NCBI GenBank assembly: GCA_937928045.1
Contig: CALFWO010000028.1
Location: forward strand, 62,001-126,000
Length of the DNA stretch: 64,000 bases
Direction of reading: 5' to 3'
Source of the DNA: an uncultured Saprospiraceae bacterium
GTDB taxonomy: Bacteria > Bacteroidota > Bacteroidia > Chitinophagales > Saprospiraceae
A program made the translations under genes and the position numbers. This document shows, one piece after another, positions 8,301 to 17,735 of this stretch. The notes under the pieces are model-generated. The model was given only the letters and a program-made list of their open reading frames with translations. It was not told the origin of the DNA and made no database searches. Positions within the stretch are counted from its first letter, which is position 1. Each line of letters opens with the position of its first letter.

Positions 8301-8840
8301 ATGTCTTTAGTTTCAAAAGAAGCTTATTCCATGATACAGGAAATGAAAACCAACAGCGGAAATTCTGTTCGTAAATTATCGGAAGAATCGCCTGTTTTTC
8401 TTGTTTTTCTTAGACATTTTGGCTGCGTATTCTGTAAAGAAGCATTAGACGACATTTCGAAGTTGAAACCAACTATTACCGATAAAGGTATCAAATTGGT
8501 TTTCGTTCATATGGCCCCAGAACACGTGGCGAATAATTACTTTGAGCAGTTTAATCTAAATCCTGCTATACATGTCAGCAATCCTGAGAAAAATTTCTAC
8601 ACGGCTTTCGGTCTTATGAAAGGCACCATTTCTCAATTGTATGGACTACGCACTTGGATGAGAGGGTTTAGTTCAAGTACTTCAAATTACAAATTGGAGC
8701 TTGCTGAGCAACTTGGAGATTCCACCCAAATGCCGGGAATGTTTTTGATTTCTAATGGAAATGTCATCAAAGAATATATCCACAAAAGAGCCTCTGAAAG
8801 ACCAGATTATCAAGCCTTTATTAGCGCTGCAAATTCCTAA
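8301..8840 (+). CDS. Peroxiredoxin-like (AhpC/TSA, SelL/PRXL2-type) redox protein
   Basis: A 179-residue thioredoxin-fold protein. The strand PVFLVFLRHFGCVFCKEAL (about 30-48) carries a CxxC pair, as in the PRXL2/SelL-related branch of the AhpC/TSA superfamily. This differs from the single peroxidatic Cys of typical peroxiredoxins. The later parts (GIKLVFVHMAPEHVANNYFEQF, spanning about 62-84, and the PGMFLISNG strand near 146) follow the same fold. Likely role: thiol-based peroxide or disulfide reduction in the cytoplasm; no signal peptide is present. Not obviously co-transcribed with mdh, which ends in a terminator. The specific substrate is unknown. Confidence 0.8.
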   Translation: MSLVSKEAYSMIQEMKTNSGNSVRKLSEESPVFLVFLRHFGCVFCKEALDDISKLKPTITDKGIKLVFVHMAPEHVANNYFEQFNLNPAIHVSNPEKNFYTAFGLMKGTISQLYGLRTWMRGFSSSTSNYKLELAEQLGDSTQMPGMFLISNGNVIKEYIHKRASERPDYQAFISAANS

Positions 8841-8931
8841 TTTATCCGATTCCCCTTTCTTTTTTTCAATTTGTCTAAACCATCAAGGCCTTTTATTACT
8901 TTTATAGGTACTTCATTGTTAATGAAGCTAA

Positions 8932-10038
8932 ATGTTGATTATGCGTGGATGGAGATTTTCAGAGTTCGTACCGGATCCCAATGCCGGATCACTTTTTGAA
9001 AAATTGCTTAAAATTTTTCAAGAGTTATTGGTACATACATCTGGGGAAGTTACTGAAGCTTTATCTTGGTTGACTCAGCTAGATAAGGAGTACAAATTGA
9101 CAACCCCAGAATATGGGATAGCAGATTTTATTCAGGATCTAATTGACAAAGGTTATATCAATCAAAATGATCCCAAAGGCGGATTTAATCCTTCTGCTAA
9201 GATGGAAATCGCACTTCGTCAGAAAGCGCTGGAAGATACTTTTGGCCAAATTCGAAAAGCAGCAAAGGGAAAACACGACACCAAGCATAGTGGCCGAGGG
9301 GATGAATTCACTTCAGATAGAAGGCCCTATGAATATGGTGACAGCCTGGAGCATTTGGCCATGTCTGAATCCTTGAAAAATGCACAGATCAATCATGGTA
9401 TTGATGAATTTCAATTGACGCATGATGATCTAGAAGTTCGTGAGACTTACTTTCAATCTCAGATGAGTACGGTATTGATGATTGATATTTCGCATTCAAT
9501 GATTTTATATGGTGAAGACAGAATTACGCCTGCGAAAAAAGTAGCCATGGCTTTGGCTGAACTCATTACGACACGTTACCCAAAAGATACACTGGACATT
9601 TTGGTTTTTGGAAATGATGCCTGGCAAATTCAAATCAAAGATCTCCCATATTTACAAGTTGGACCTTATCACACCAATACGATTGCCGGACTGGAATTGG
9701 CCATGGATCTTCTTCGAAAAAGAAGAAATCCGAACAAACAAATCTTTATGATTACCGATGGCAAGCCGACTTGCATGAAAAAAGGAAAAAAATATTATAA
9801 AAATAGTTTTGGATTGGATCGCAAAGTGGTAAACCGCACCTTGAATTTGGCCACAAGACTCCGAAAGCAAGATATTCCGGTGACTACATTTATGATTGCA
9901 AGAGATCCTTACCTTATGCAGTTCGTTGATCAGTTTACCCAAGCGAACAACGGAAAGGCGTTTTATAGCAGTTTACAAGGACTTGGAGAATTCATCTTTA
10001 GAGACTACAAGGACAATAAAAGAAAACGCCATCGCTAG
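8932..10038 (+). CDS. VWA domain protein (CoxE / Mg-chelatase-D-like)
   Basis: A cytoplasmic 368-residue protein with a C-terminal von Willebrand A domain. The metal-ion-dependent adhesion site is complete: DISHS near residue 185, the Thr in HTNTIAGLEL, and the Asp in FMITDGKPT. The N-terminal half is helical and charged. The family is usually partnered with a MoxR/BchI-type AAA ATPase in metal-insertion or protein-remodelling complexes, but no such ATPase is in this window, so the partner must be elsewhere. The C-terminus is strongly basic (KDNKRKRHR). Start: ATG at 8932, though a second ATG at 8941 (MRGWRFSEF) is equally plausible. Confidence 0.85.
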   Translation: MLIMRGWRFSEFVPDPNAGSLFEKLLKIFQELLVHTSGEVTEALSWLTQLDKEYKLTTPEYGIADFIQDLIDKGYINQNDPKGGFNPSAKMEIALRQKALEDTFGQIRKAAKGKHDTKHSGRGDEFTSDRRPYEYGDSLEHLAMSESLKNAQINHGIDEFQLTHDDLEVRETYFQSQMSTVLMIDISHSMILYGEDRITPAKKVAMALAELITTRYPKDTLDILVFGNDAWQIQIKDLPYLQVGPYHTNTIAGLELAMDLLRKRRNPNKQIFMITDGKPTCMKKGKKYYKNSFGLDRKVVNRTLNLATRLRKQDIPVTTFMIARDPYLMQFVDQFTQANNGKAFYSSLQGLGEFIFRDYKDNKRKRHR

Positions 10039-10297
10039 ACAGAGCTAGTATGGCGTTTAATCTTTTGGTGAATTCGCTCCTTTCAGAGCGCCGTGAAGAT
10101 GAGTCGACAAACTCGATTTAAACGTTGAAATAAGTAGAGACTGTGACTGAAAAATAGCTTCGCAAAACATTTCAATCCAATGTTTTCAAAGCAATTAGCC
10201 TTATTTTTGTGTCATCGATACGGCGGGTAAGTTTTTGCCTATTTTTCGGCAATTTTTACGACTTCATACCGTTCAACCATTGGATAATCCTTTAACA

Positions 10298-11218
10298 ATG
10301 ATTCGAGTAACTTCCTTCTCAATATTTTTTATCGCACTGTTTTCAGTCTGTCAAGCGCAGGACGACCTAGCTACCTATGAGAAAGTACTTCAAGATCAAT
10401 CAGATATCCTGCTTACGGATTCGATTCTGGACAATCGGATCAAAGCAAGCGATGATATTCTGAATACCTTGAAAACATCCTTGGCTTTGGCCAATTCTTT
10501 CGAATATCCATTTGATAGTATTAATAGAATTTCGATCCAATATCCGCAAGATTCATCATTCAGAATTTTCAGTTGGCAAGTTTACAAGGATTTAGATCAC
10601 TACAGTTATGGAGGTTTGATTCAGGAAAAAACGAATAATAGAATTACCGAATTAAACGATTTCGCAAAAGAGTTTATGGATCCAGAGTTTGACATTGTCA
10701 ATTCAGAGGAGTGGTACGGATGTGTATATTATAAAATCCATGACTTTGAATCCTCAAAAGGAAAAGAATATTTAGTATTCGGTTTGAATAGTTATCAGTT
10801 GTTTGAGAATCAAAAAATTGTGGATGTACTGAGCTTTGATGAAAAGGGACCAAAATTTGGTTCTCCTGTTTTTTTTCAACCAGAGTCGACAAAGGCAGAA
10901 AAAAGAAGATTGGTATATACTTACTCTGCTGAAACTACTTTCAACATGAACTATGATCCTTTCCTAGATCTAATCGTTATTGATCATTTACAGCCAGCAA
11001 GAAGTATTGGTGGAACTTCAGTTTGGGTTCCAGATGGAACCTACAGTGGATACAAGCTACAGGATAACAAATGGGTCTTTGAGGAAAAATTATTTCATGT
11101 GATTATGGATGAAGCACCTCGTGAAATGCCTGTGCTGGATAGCAGAAAAGGAAAAGATATATTTGGCAAAGCGCCAAAAGCAAAGACAGTTAAAAAGAAA
11201 GAAAACAAGAAAAGTTGA
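10298..11218 (+). CDS. Conserved secreted protein of unknown function, lysine-rich C-terminus
   Basis: I do not recognise a named domain. The start at 10298 was chosen because it gives a clean signal peptide (MIRVTSFSIFFIALFSVCQA followed by QDD); the in-frame extension back to 10235 is not signal-like. The mature 306-residue mature-length protein begins with a helical acidic segment (to about residue 60). It then has a beta-rich region with motifs such as FRIFSWQVYKDLDHYSYGG and EWYGCVYYKI, resembling Bacteroidota periplasmic proteins of unknown role. The C-terminus ends in a basic run (KAPKAKTVKKKENKKS). It is a single gene between the VWA protein and an esterase; no operon is evident. Confidence 0.75.
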   Translation: MIRVTSFSIFFIALFSVCQAQDDLATYEKVLQDQSDILLTDSILDNRIKASDDILNTLKTSLALANSFEYPFDSINRISIQYPQDSSFRIFSWQVYKDLDHYSYGGLIQEKTNNRITELNDFAKEFMDPEFDIVNSEEWYGCVYYKIHDFESSKGKEYLVFGLNSYQLFENQKIVDVLSFDEKGPKFGSPVFFQPESTKAEKRRLVYTYSAETTFNMNYDPFLDLIVIDHLQPARSIGGTSVWVPDGTYSGYKLQDNKWVFEEKLFHVIMDEAPREMPVLDSRKGKDIFGKAPKAKTVKKKENKKS

Positions 11219-11372
11219 AACTACTGAGCATACCAGAAAATACTGGGTAATTAATTTAAGGATAAATCTTGTTCTACACGCTCGACAACTTATAATTTGC
11301 AAGTGTTGAGTTTCTCCATTCCTAAAAATTCAATGTCCGAACTGAATCGCCGCTTTCACCAGATTTTCATCC

Positions 11373-11381
11373 TATCTTCGC
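11373..11381 (+). promoter_or_regulatory. Probable -7 element abutting the esterase start
   Basis: TATCTTCGC differs at one position from TAnnTTTGC and ends 3 bases before the ATG at 11385. If used, transcription would start at or within the start codon, giving a leaderless mRNA. No other in-frame start exists nearby. Confidence 0.4.
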
Positions 11382-11384
11382 TGA

Positions 11385-12026
11385 ATGGGAATTCAACACA
11401 AAAGAATAGTTTCTAAGACAGCCCACTTCTCCTCTATCGGAGATTATCAATCAACAATAGAAGAACTTTGGATCGTCTGTCATGGTTATGGACAATTGGC
11501 CAGTAAATTTATCGATGACTTTGAAGTATTAAAAAAATCTGGAAGATTGATCATTGCTCCCGAAGGATTGTCTCGGTTCTATTGGGGAGGATTTACTGGA
11601 CCAGTGGTCTCTAGTTGGATGACATCCGGTGATCGCTTAGATGAGATAGCAGACTATTGTGATTGGTTGGATAGCCTCTATGATGAGTTACAATCAATGT
11701 TTTCTCCAACTATTAAAATTACCGTTCTTGGATTTTCTCAAGGTACCGCTACTGTCATGCGTTGGTTGCATGCGCGAGAGCCAAAGATAAATCGATTGAT
11801 TCTTTGGGCTGGGATGACACCTGAAGATATATCTTATTTAGAATTGAATAACTACTTTTCAAAAATGGAAAAGTATTTTGTGTATGGAACCCAAGATCAA
11901 TTTATAACTCCGGAAAGATTAAACTGGCAAGCCGGATTTTTAAAAGAACAGCATTTAGATTTTAAGGTTAAAAATTTTGATGGAAAGCATCGAATAGATA
12001 GCGAAGTACTTCAGTACTTTTCTTAG
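11385..12026 (+). CDS. Alpha/beta-hydrolase (phospholipase/carboxylesterase-like)
   Basis: A 213-residue serine hydrolase of the small esterase (dienelactone hydrolase/acyl-protein thioesterase-like) type. The oxyanion region is WIVCHGYGQLAS near residues 29-40. The nucleophile elbow is GFSQGTA near 119-125, the acid is the Asp in YGTQDQF near 172, and the general base is the His in FDGKHRI near residue 204. The catalytic triad is therefore complete. No signal peptide, so cytoplasmic. Natural substrate unknown. It converges on the large T9SS-sorted gene, whose terminator lies between the two. Confidence 0.85.
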   Translation: MGIQHKRIVSKTAHFSSIGDYQSTIEELWIVCHGYGQLASKFIDDFEVLKKSGRLIIAPEGLSRFYWGGFTGPVVSSWMTSGDRLDEIADYCDWLDSLYDELQSMFSPTIKITVLGFSQGTATVMRWLHAREPKINRLILWAGMTPEDISYLELNNYFSKMEKYFVYGTQDQFITPERLNWQAGFLKEQHLDFKVKNFDGKHRIDSEVLQYFS

Positions 12027-12031
12027 TTTCC

Positions 12032-12069
12032 AAAAAAATCCCGTAATTGAATTTCTCAATTACGGGATC
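12032..12069 (-). terminator. Terminator of the large T9SS-sorted gene
   Basis: ATCCCGTAATTGA pairs with TCAATTACGGGAT around a short loop. Read leftward, the stem is followed by a run of T (an A run on the + strand at 12032-12038), and it lies 50 bp past the stop of the leftward gene. It has no T tract for rightward transcription. Confidence 0.88.
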
Positions 12070-12119
12070 TCACATTTAATATATTAGCTTATTTAAAGCT
12101 GTGGCTTCTTTCAATAAGG

Positions 12120-15014
12120 TTATTGTTTAATTATTTTTCCAGTAGCGATTATCTCTCCATTAGATTGAATATTAAAGAAATACATTCCTCCAGTTAATTT
12201 ACTCGCTTCCATTTCGTATTGTTGACCAAAGAATTCTCTAGATTGAATCAATTGTCCATTAATATTGTACAAGTTAAATATTGATTTTTTTGTAACTAAA
12301 CCATCAATTCTAAAATTGACATATTCGTCAAATGGATTTGGAAAAGCGGAGACGTTCCAATCTTTATTTTCAAGTTCATCAATACTAACTGTTGTAACAA
12401 ACGGCTCTTGTATCGTGTGCAAAGTTGTATTGGTAATTATCGGTGAATTGAAGTCAAAATAGATTCCAGCAGAATTGTTTATTTCGGTTCCAAATGGAAG
12501 GTTAGAAACTTGCGCAATTTTAAATCTCACAAATCCATTTGATCCTTCTAGGTTCACAGTACTATCTGGTAGTTGAATATTTTCGAATCTAAAAGTAATG
12601 ATGCCTTCTGGCGTTACAGAATAAGTATAATCGTGACTAGAAATTCCTGGTCTCACTGTAGACAGATCTAGGAACTCACTCAAGGTATCTCTTATGACTA
12701 CATTAAAAGCCGTATCAGTCCCTGTGTTTTGAAAACGAATTTGATATTCCAATTCTTGACCTCTAGTTATCAAATGTGCATCAGTGTAACCAAGAGGATA
12801 GCCAATTTTATCATTTGGATCGTATGAACCAATATTTTGCTGACAATCGATATCGATAAAATTGTTGGCATCATTTTGAGAAAATATATTTACAAATCCT
12901 ATGGAGAAGTTCGCATTGTCAGGTCCACAATTCTCAATACTCGAACTCGGCATATCAAAGCCCGGATGATCTACTTCTTGCGCGACTTCCATTCTATACG
13001 TAGCACCATTTGTCGCATAAGCAAACTGTTGAATCTCATTAGGATTAAGGATAACTGTACCGATCATCAAGATAACATCATCTTCTATTACAATGTATTC
13101 TGACGCTTCAGCCATTGGCGCGGTACCGACGTTAGTAATTGTAAATATAACCGAATCACCAGTACATACTACACCTACATCTAGACTTGCGCCAGACCAA
13201 GATGGTAGCACGTTGCACAGTGAATCTGGGAAAATATGTGCTTGGATGCAATTGGTAAAACCAAGTGGTAACTCTTCGCAATTGTTTGAGACATCTCCAA
13301 GTTGAACATCAATTGTAAAATCACCGCATTGACTGATCTCAACGTCGCCTAGTTCAAAAGTCAATACATTTCCGTTCTGCGATGACAATGGAATACTTGA
13401 ATTTATATAAGTCATGAACGAATCCAAAGTAACTTCGATGTAAGATTCTTTTGCCAGTGCGGCACCAAGGTTACAATAGTTTACGAAGTATCTATTTGGA
13501 AAACATCGTCTAAGAAATGGCGCACCAATACTAACATCCATCAAAGGGCAATTGATGATAACTTGGCCTCCAATATTTTCAGTCTCTGTTTGATTCAAGC
13601 TGTCAAAAGTGACTACAAAGTTGTTATTGCAAACTCCCCAATAATCTGAAGTTGGGAATGTTTGAATTTGATAATCTCCAGTGTCTAATAAAAATGAATA
13701 AGCTCCGTTGGTGTCAGAAATACTGTAGAATACATCTGAACCTTTGGTAGCACTGACCAACCAGTTTTGTAAACTCATTTCATCCGGTAACAATTCACAA
13801 GTATAACTCTCATCATTGTACACGACACCAGATAGTTCATTTGAAAAACTGACACCGTTCACATCCGTTCTGACTACATAGGCCAATTCGAATCCATTTC
13901 TCTGAGAAGTTCCTACTAGGTAATATCCTAGTGTATCACTGTGTAAGGAAACATTGATTTCCTCCAACTCTCTTCCATAAGTTTTCTGCCATTCCAATTC
14001 TCCATCGGCGGAAAGTTTTTGCAAATAAAAATCAAAAAAGGAGTTGGCAGGTGATTCAATAGTACCACTAATTACGAGGCCATTATCTGCACCTAATTCC
14101 AAACCATTTATTCTTGAATTCGTCCCTATATTATCGTATTGCTTATACCAAAGTTCATTACCATTGCTATCTACTTTTAATAAAGAAAGATAAGATGAAG
14201 AACCAAATTCTGAAGCAAATGAACCTATCAAATAGCCACCATCTCTATCTTCCAAAACTTCAGATGGATACTCTATTCCAGGTTTCGCATAAGTCTGATT
14301 ATAGATCAGATTTCCTAAGGCATCATATTTATAAATGAAAATATCTTGGGCAGGAGTTCCAATAAAAGCTTGGTAACCAACTAAAACAATATCACCATTC
14401 CCGTCTTGAATTACTTCAGAAACATATACTGAAATATTTGAGCTATCAATTACAATTTGATCTTCCCAAACCAAATTTCCCGTTGCATTAATTTGATATA
14501 AACTAAGTCCGTTTATAGCTGCAGAATCCCTAAAGATTCCTGCGACCACGAACTCTCCATTATCTAATTCAATGACTTTTGAAACTCCATATGTCGGGGT
14601 ATCATTAAAGTTGTATTCCCAGTTCAAAGTTCCAGAAGGAGAAATATTTAAGACGACCACATTATTGGGGTCTGGTTGATCATTGTTGTAGAGAAAACTA
14701 AGTACATAGTTACCATCTGATGTTGCCACTATGTCCTGCGGAAAAACAAATGTTCCAGTTCTTACATCGTCATAATATTCCCATTCAACAACACCATTTA
14801 CATCCAATTTAATAACAAAAGGTCTTTTTATACTAGCCGGCGCACCATCTATTGATTGCGCTCCAAACATCACCAATCCCCCATCATCGGTCGCCTTTGA
14901 AGCTTTTACAGATAGGTATTCGGAATCTCCGTAAAATTTTTCCCATCCTTGGGCTTGAAGTAGGATTGGCATTAAGCAAAAAATCACTACTGATAAAACA
15001 AAAGAATTTTTCAT
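12120..15014 (-). CDS. Large secreted beta-propeller/DUF7619-like protein with T9SS sorting domain
   Basis: A 964-residue extracellular protein. It starts with a signal peptide (MKNSFVLSVVIFCLMPILLQAQ). Residues about 25-390 consist of repeating blades of the type VIKLDVNGVVEWEYYD and LLKVDSNGNELWYKQYD, suggesting a beta-propeller. A carboxypeptidase-regulatory-like segment (about 390-470) and beta-sandwich regions follow. Next is a domain containing SYDPNDKIGYPLGY and LEYQIRFQNTGTDTAFNVVI, which matches the Bacteroidota DUF7619/DUF11-type repeat. The last 75 residues are a type A T9SS sorting domain (VSAFPNPFDEYVNFRI to IIKQ). It is predicted to be displayed on the cell surface; its ligand or role is unknown. 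Confidence 0.9.
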   Translation of the reverse strand: MKNSFVLSVVIFCLMPILLQAQGWEKFYGDSEYLSVKASKATDDGGLVMFGAQSIDGAPASIKRPFVIKLDVNGVVEWEYYDDVRTGTFVFPQDIVATSDGNYVLSFLYNNDQPDPNNVVVLNISPSGTLNWEYNFNDTPTYGVSKVIELDNGEFVVAGIFRDSAAINGLSLYQINATGNLVWEDQIVIDSSNISVYVSEVIQDGNGDIVLVGYQAFIGTPAQDIFIYKYDALGNLIYNQTYAKPGIEYPSEVLEDRDGGYLIGSFASEFGSSSYLSLLKVDSNGNELWYKQYDNIGTNSRINGLELGADNGLVISGTIESPANSFFDFYLQKLSADGELEWQKTYGRELEEINVSLHSDTLGYYLVGTSQRNGFELAYVVRTDVNGVSFSNELSGVVYNDESYTCELLPDEMSLQNWLVSATKGSDVFYSISDTNGAYSFLLDTGDYQIQTFPTSDYWGVCNNNFVVTFDSLNQTETENIGGQVIINCPLMDVSIGAPFLRRCFPNRYFVNYCNLGAALAKESYIEVTLDSFMTYINSSIPLSSQNGNVLTFELGDVEISQCGDFTIDVQLGDVSNNCEELPLGFTNCIQAHIFPDSLCNVLPSWSGASLDVGVVCTGDSVIFTITNVGTAPMAEASEYIVIEDDVILMIGTVILNPNEIQQFAYATNGATYRMEVAQEVDHPGFDMPSSSIENCGPDNANFSIGFVNIFSQNDANNFIDIDCQQNIGSYDPNDKIGYPLGYTDAHLITRGQELEYQIRFQNTGTDTAFNVVIRDTLSEFLDLSTVRPGISSHDYTYSVTPEGIITFRFENIQLPDSTVNLEGSNGFVRFKIAQVSNLPFGTEINNSAGIYFDFNSPIITNTTLHTIQEPFVTTVSIDELENKDWNVSAFPNPFDEYVNFRIDGLVTKKSIFNLYNINGQLIQSREFFGQQYEMEASKLTGGMYFFNIQSNGEIIATGKIIKQ

Positions 15015-15211
15015 GATTTAATCATTTTAAAAGTCCGTAAGAAAGTTCTGTGGGAATAACTAGTGCTAGCCAAACATTCACGATACAAAAATCACCATTT
15101 ATCCCTCCTCGTACAAAAACAAAAATGCCTAATTACAAATAACAATTTTACACTTAATATTTGATTTTCAATGTTTTATGACCATATTTGTCGATATTTA
15201 TTTCAATTTTT

Positions 15212-16654
15212 ATGCAGAATTCGACACTTATTTTCATTTACAAAAGACTTTCTAAGCAAGAAATGGGCAGTTTTCGCAAATTCTTGCGTTCCCCATACTA
15301 CAATAAGCGTTCTGATATCCTCGAATTGAGCGCCTATATTGAGTCAAAAGTTAACAGACCAGTCCATTCAAAGGTTGATAGAAAAGCTGCTTTTAAATAT
15401 GTCTACAAGGATGTTCCTTTTGACGATAAAAAATTGAGGCATAGCATATCGGTTTTGCTACAATTGTTAAAAAAATTCTTGGTCTTGAAAGCCTTAGAAT
15501 CGGATCATTTGCAATGTCAAAAGTATTTGATGGAGGCATACCGGAAGAAAGGGATGAAAAATTTATTGGACAAGGAACTTCGTAAAACACTGGAATACTT
15601 GGATAATGATCCAAAGAGAGATAGTGATTTCTATTTACACAAATATCAATTGTCTACCGGAGCGTTAGAAACCACCACACCAAAAAATAGAACCCAAGCC
15701 AAACAATTAAATGCTGATGTAGATCAATTATCGATTGCCTACGTGTCAAATATTCTACATTTAAGTTGCAACATTCAGTCCTGGCAAACAATGTCTAAAA
15801 ATGTTGGGGAATTGAATCTACTTCCAGAAGTCTTGGCCACAGTGGAAAATGGGGAGTATCAAAATATACCTGCCGTTTCTATATACTATCATTGCTATCG
15901 AGCGTTCGAATATTTGGAGAAAAATGAAATTGAAAAATCTGAGCATCATTTTCATAAAACTAAAAACTTAATCCTAAAGCACTGGCATTTATTCTCTAAT
16001 CGTGAGATCCGAGATATCTATTTATTGGCAATTAACCACTGCATCAAACGACTGAATTCTGGTGCAAGAAATTTCATCCGTGAAGCATTTGAACTATTTC
16101 GTTCAGGCTTAGCGAATGGAAGCATTCTTGAAAATGGAATGTTATCCAATTTCACTTATAAAAATGTAACGCGTTTAGGCATTGCATTAGAAGAAAGAGA
16201 ATGGGTAGAAAATTTCTTAGGGGAATATAAAATTAAATTGCATCCTGCTGATAGAGATGATGCTTGGCGTTACAATCAAGCCTTTGTGTATTTTGATTCC
16301 AAGCAATATGAATCAGCCATGAAGCTGCTTATCCTAATTGACTTCAAGGATGTATTGAATAATTTAGATGCTCGAAGAATGTTGCTGAAAAGCTACTATG
16401 AACTTGGAGAATTTGATGCGTTGGATTCATTGCTAGACAGCTTTACAAGATACATCCAGCGACAAAAGGACTTAGGTTATCACAAAGACAACTATCTTAA
16501 CTTAATCAAGTTTACCAAACGAATGATTCATTTTAACAGAAAAGATGTAGAAACAAAATCAACACTTATCCATGACATTAATGACACCAAAAGGTTGGCG
16601 GAAAGAAAGTGGTTGCTAGAAAAAGTGGAAATGAATCAATCGGTTTTTCGATAG
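15212..16654 (+). CDS. Conserved Bacteroidota protein of unknown function (helical repeat)
   Basis: A 480-residue, mostly alpha-helical cytoplasmic protein I cannot assign to a named family. The start at 15212 (MQNSTLIFIYKRLSKQEMGS) was chosen because the conserved-looking N-terminal block, a short helix followed by LSKQE, FRKFLRSPYYNKR and DILEL, begins there; the eight residues upstream look like leader. The middle and C-terminal parts have regularly spaced Tyr, Leu and Ala, as in TPR-like helical repeats (for example YESAMKLLILIDFKDVLNN and LKSYYELGEFDALDSLLDS). It has no signal peptide or catalytic motif. Such proteins occur in many copies in Saprospirales genomes in my recollection, but I cannot verify that here. 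Confidence 0.75.
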   Translation: MQNSTLIFIYKRLSKQEMGSFRKFLRSPYYNKRSDILELSAYIESKVNRPVHSKVDRKAAFKYVYKDVPFDDKKLRHSISVLLQLLKKFLVLKALESDHLQCQKYLMEAYRKKGMKNLLDKELRKTLEYLDNDPKRDSDFYLHKYQLSTGALETTTPKNRTQAKQLNADVDQLSIAYVSNILHLSCNIQSWQTMSKNVGELNLLPEVLATVENGEYQNIPAVSIYYHCYRAFEYLEKNEIEKSEHHFHKTKNLILKHWHLFSNREIRDIYLLAINHCIKRLNSGARNFIREAFELFRSGLANGSILENGMLSNFTYKNVTRLGIALEEREWVENFLGEYKIKLHPADRDDAWRYNQAFVYFDSKQYESAMKLLILIDFKDVLNNLDARRMLLKSYYELGEFDALDSLLDSFTRYIQRQKDLGYHKDNYLNLIKFTKRMIHFNRKDVETKSTLIHDINDTKRLAERKWLLEKVEMNQSVFR

Positions 16655-16838
16655 AGAAACAATAATCAAAAGACGATGTAAACGCGATTACAAATCACTC
16701 TAAAGACTATACCTTCTTCTTCGACTTAGTTATTCCCTTTATGGAACAAACAAACCTAATCAAAATGCTAGCGAATAATACCGAGAAACATTGCAATATT
16801 ATTATTAATTTGTAAGATTAAATTAAACATCTAAGGAG

Positions 16839-17552
16839 ATGAAATTAGGAATTCTATTTTCTTTGGTAATTCTAATATCTATTGGAATTCTTCATTCTTG
16901 CAATGACGAATTGGGTAGCAGGGAAGAAATTATAATAACTCCTCCAGAGGCAAGCATTGAAGTAGATCCATTTCAAGGCTATTACGAGTTGAACACTTCA
17001 TTTTCCATTACGAGTCAATCACATGATAAAAATACTTCCAAAACTGATCTTGAATTAAAATAGTTTGTGAACAACATCCATTGCGCAATGTGCGAACTTG
17101 AAACATATAACAATTTAAGTAGTTTCAATATTCAGTTTGATAATTCTGAAATTGATGAAAACAAAAAAATAGACTTAATCCTAATTGTGATCAATGAATA
17201 TGGTCTGAAAGATTCGACTTCGCACAGTTTCATTTTTGAAAATCAATCACCTGTAATTGATTTTAAAATAATCCCTAATCGGCAGTCTGAAACTGTTACG
17301 TTCGATTTATCAAATTCTACTGATGCATTTGGAGGAAAAGATCTATTTTTAAAATTGGATACGAACGATAATGGCACATGGAATTTTGAACGTGATTATG
17401 AGCATGATACTAGCTTTATAATTACAACTGGTGGCTTTTCCAAAAACGCCACTACAAAAATCACAGCTCAAATTGAGGATGGCTATGGAAACAAGTCAAC
17501 AGCAACAAGATCTATTAGATTAGAGCACGGAATAATAGTTATCATAGATTAG
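16839..17552 (+). pseudogene. Lipoprotein gene interrupted by an in-frame TAG
   Basis: One reading frame runs from the ATG at 16839 to the stop near 17552, broken only by TAG at 17061-17063. The first part (74 residues) has a lipoprotein signal peptide with lipobox GILHSC. The second part (from GTG 17067) continues in exactly the same frame, with a PKD/Ig-like beta-sandwich pattern (SPVIDFKIIPNRQSETVTFD, then a Ca-binding-like DTNDNGTWNFE, as in DxNDNG repeats). Both parts together would give a plausible 237-residue surface lipoprotein. The simplest reading is a nonsense mutation. A sequencing error or readthrough cannot be excluded. The downstream part could in principle start at the GTG but would lack a signal peptide. 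Confidence 0.75.
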
Positions 17553-17735
17553 TACAACAACGTAGGTAGTAGGAAAGAATTACTAGCAGATATTTCGGTA
17601 TAACAGATTTGGAAATGAGCATTTCGTATTGCAAACACAAAAGTGACTCCATAGGAACTATTGACGCTAAGCACTGTTTTCGAATCAGCAAATTTAATTC
17701 TCAAGTCCATGGAAAATATGATTTACACACATCAA

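Noticed and set aside
17061-17066. Programmed frameshift in the lipoprotein gene
   Set aside because: Both halves are in the same frame; the interruption is a stop codon, not a frame change.
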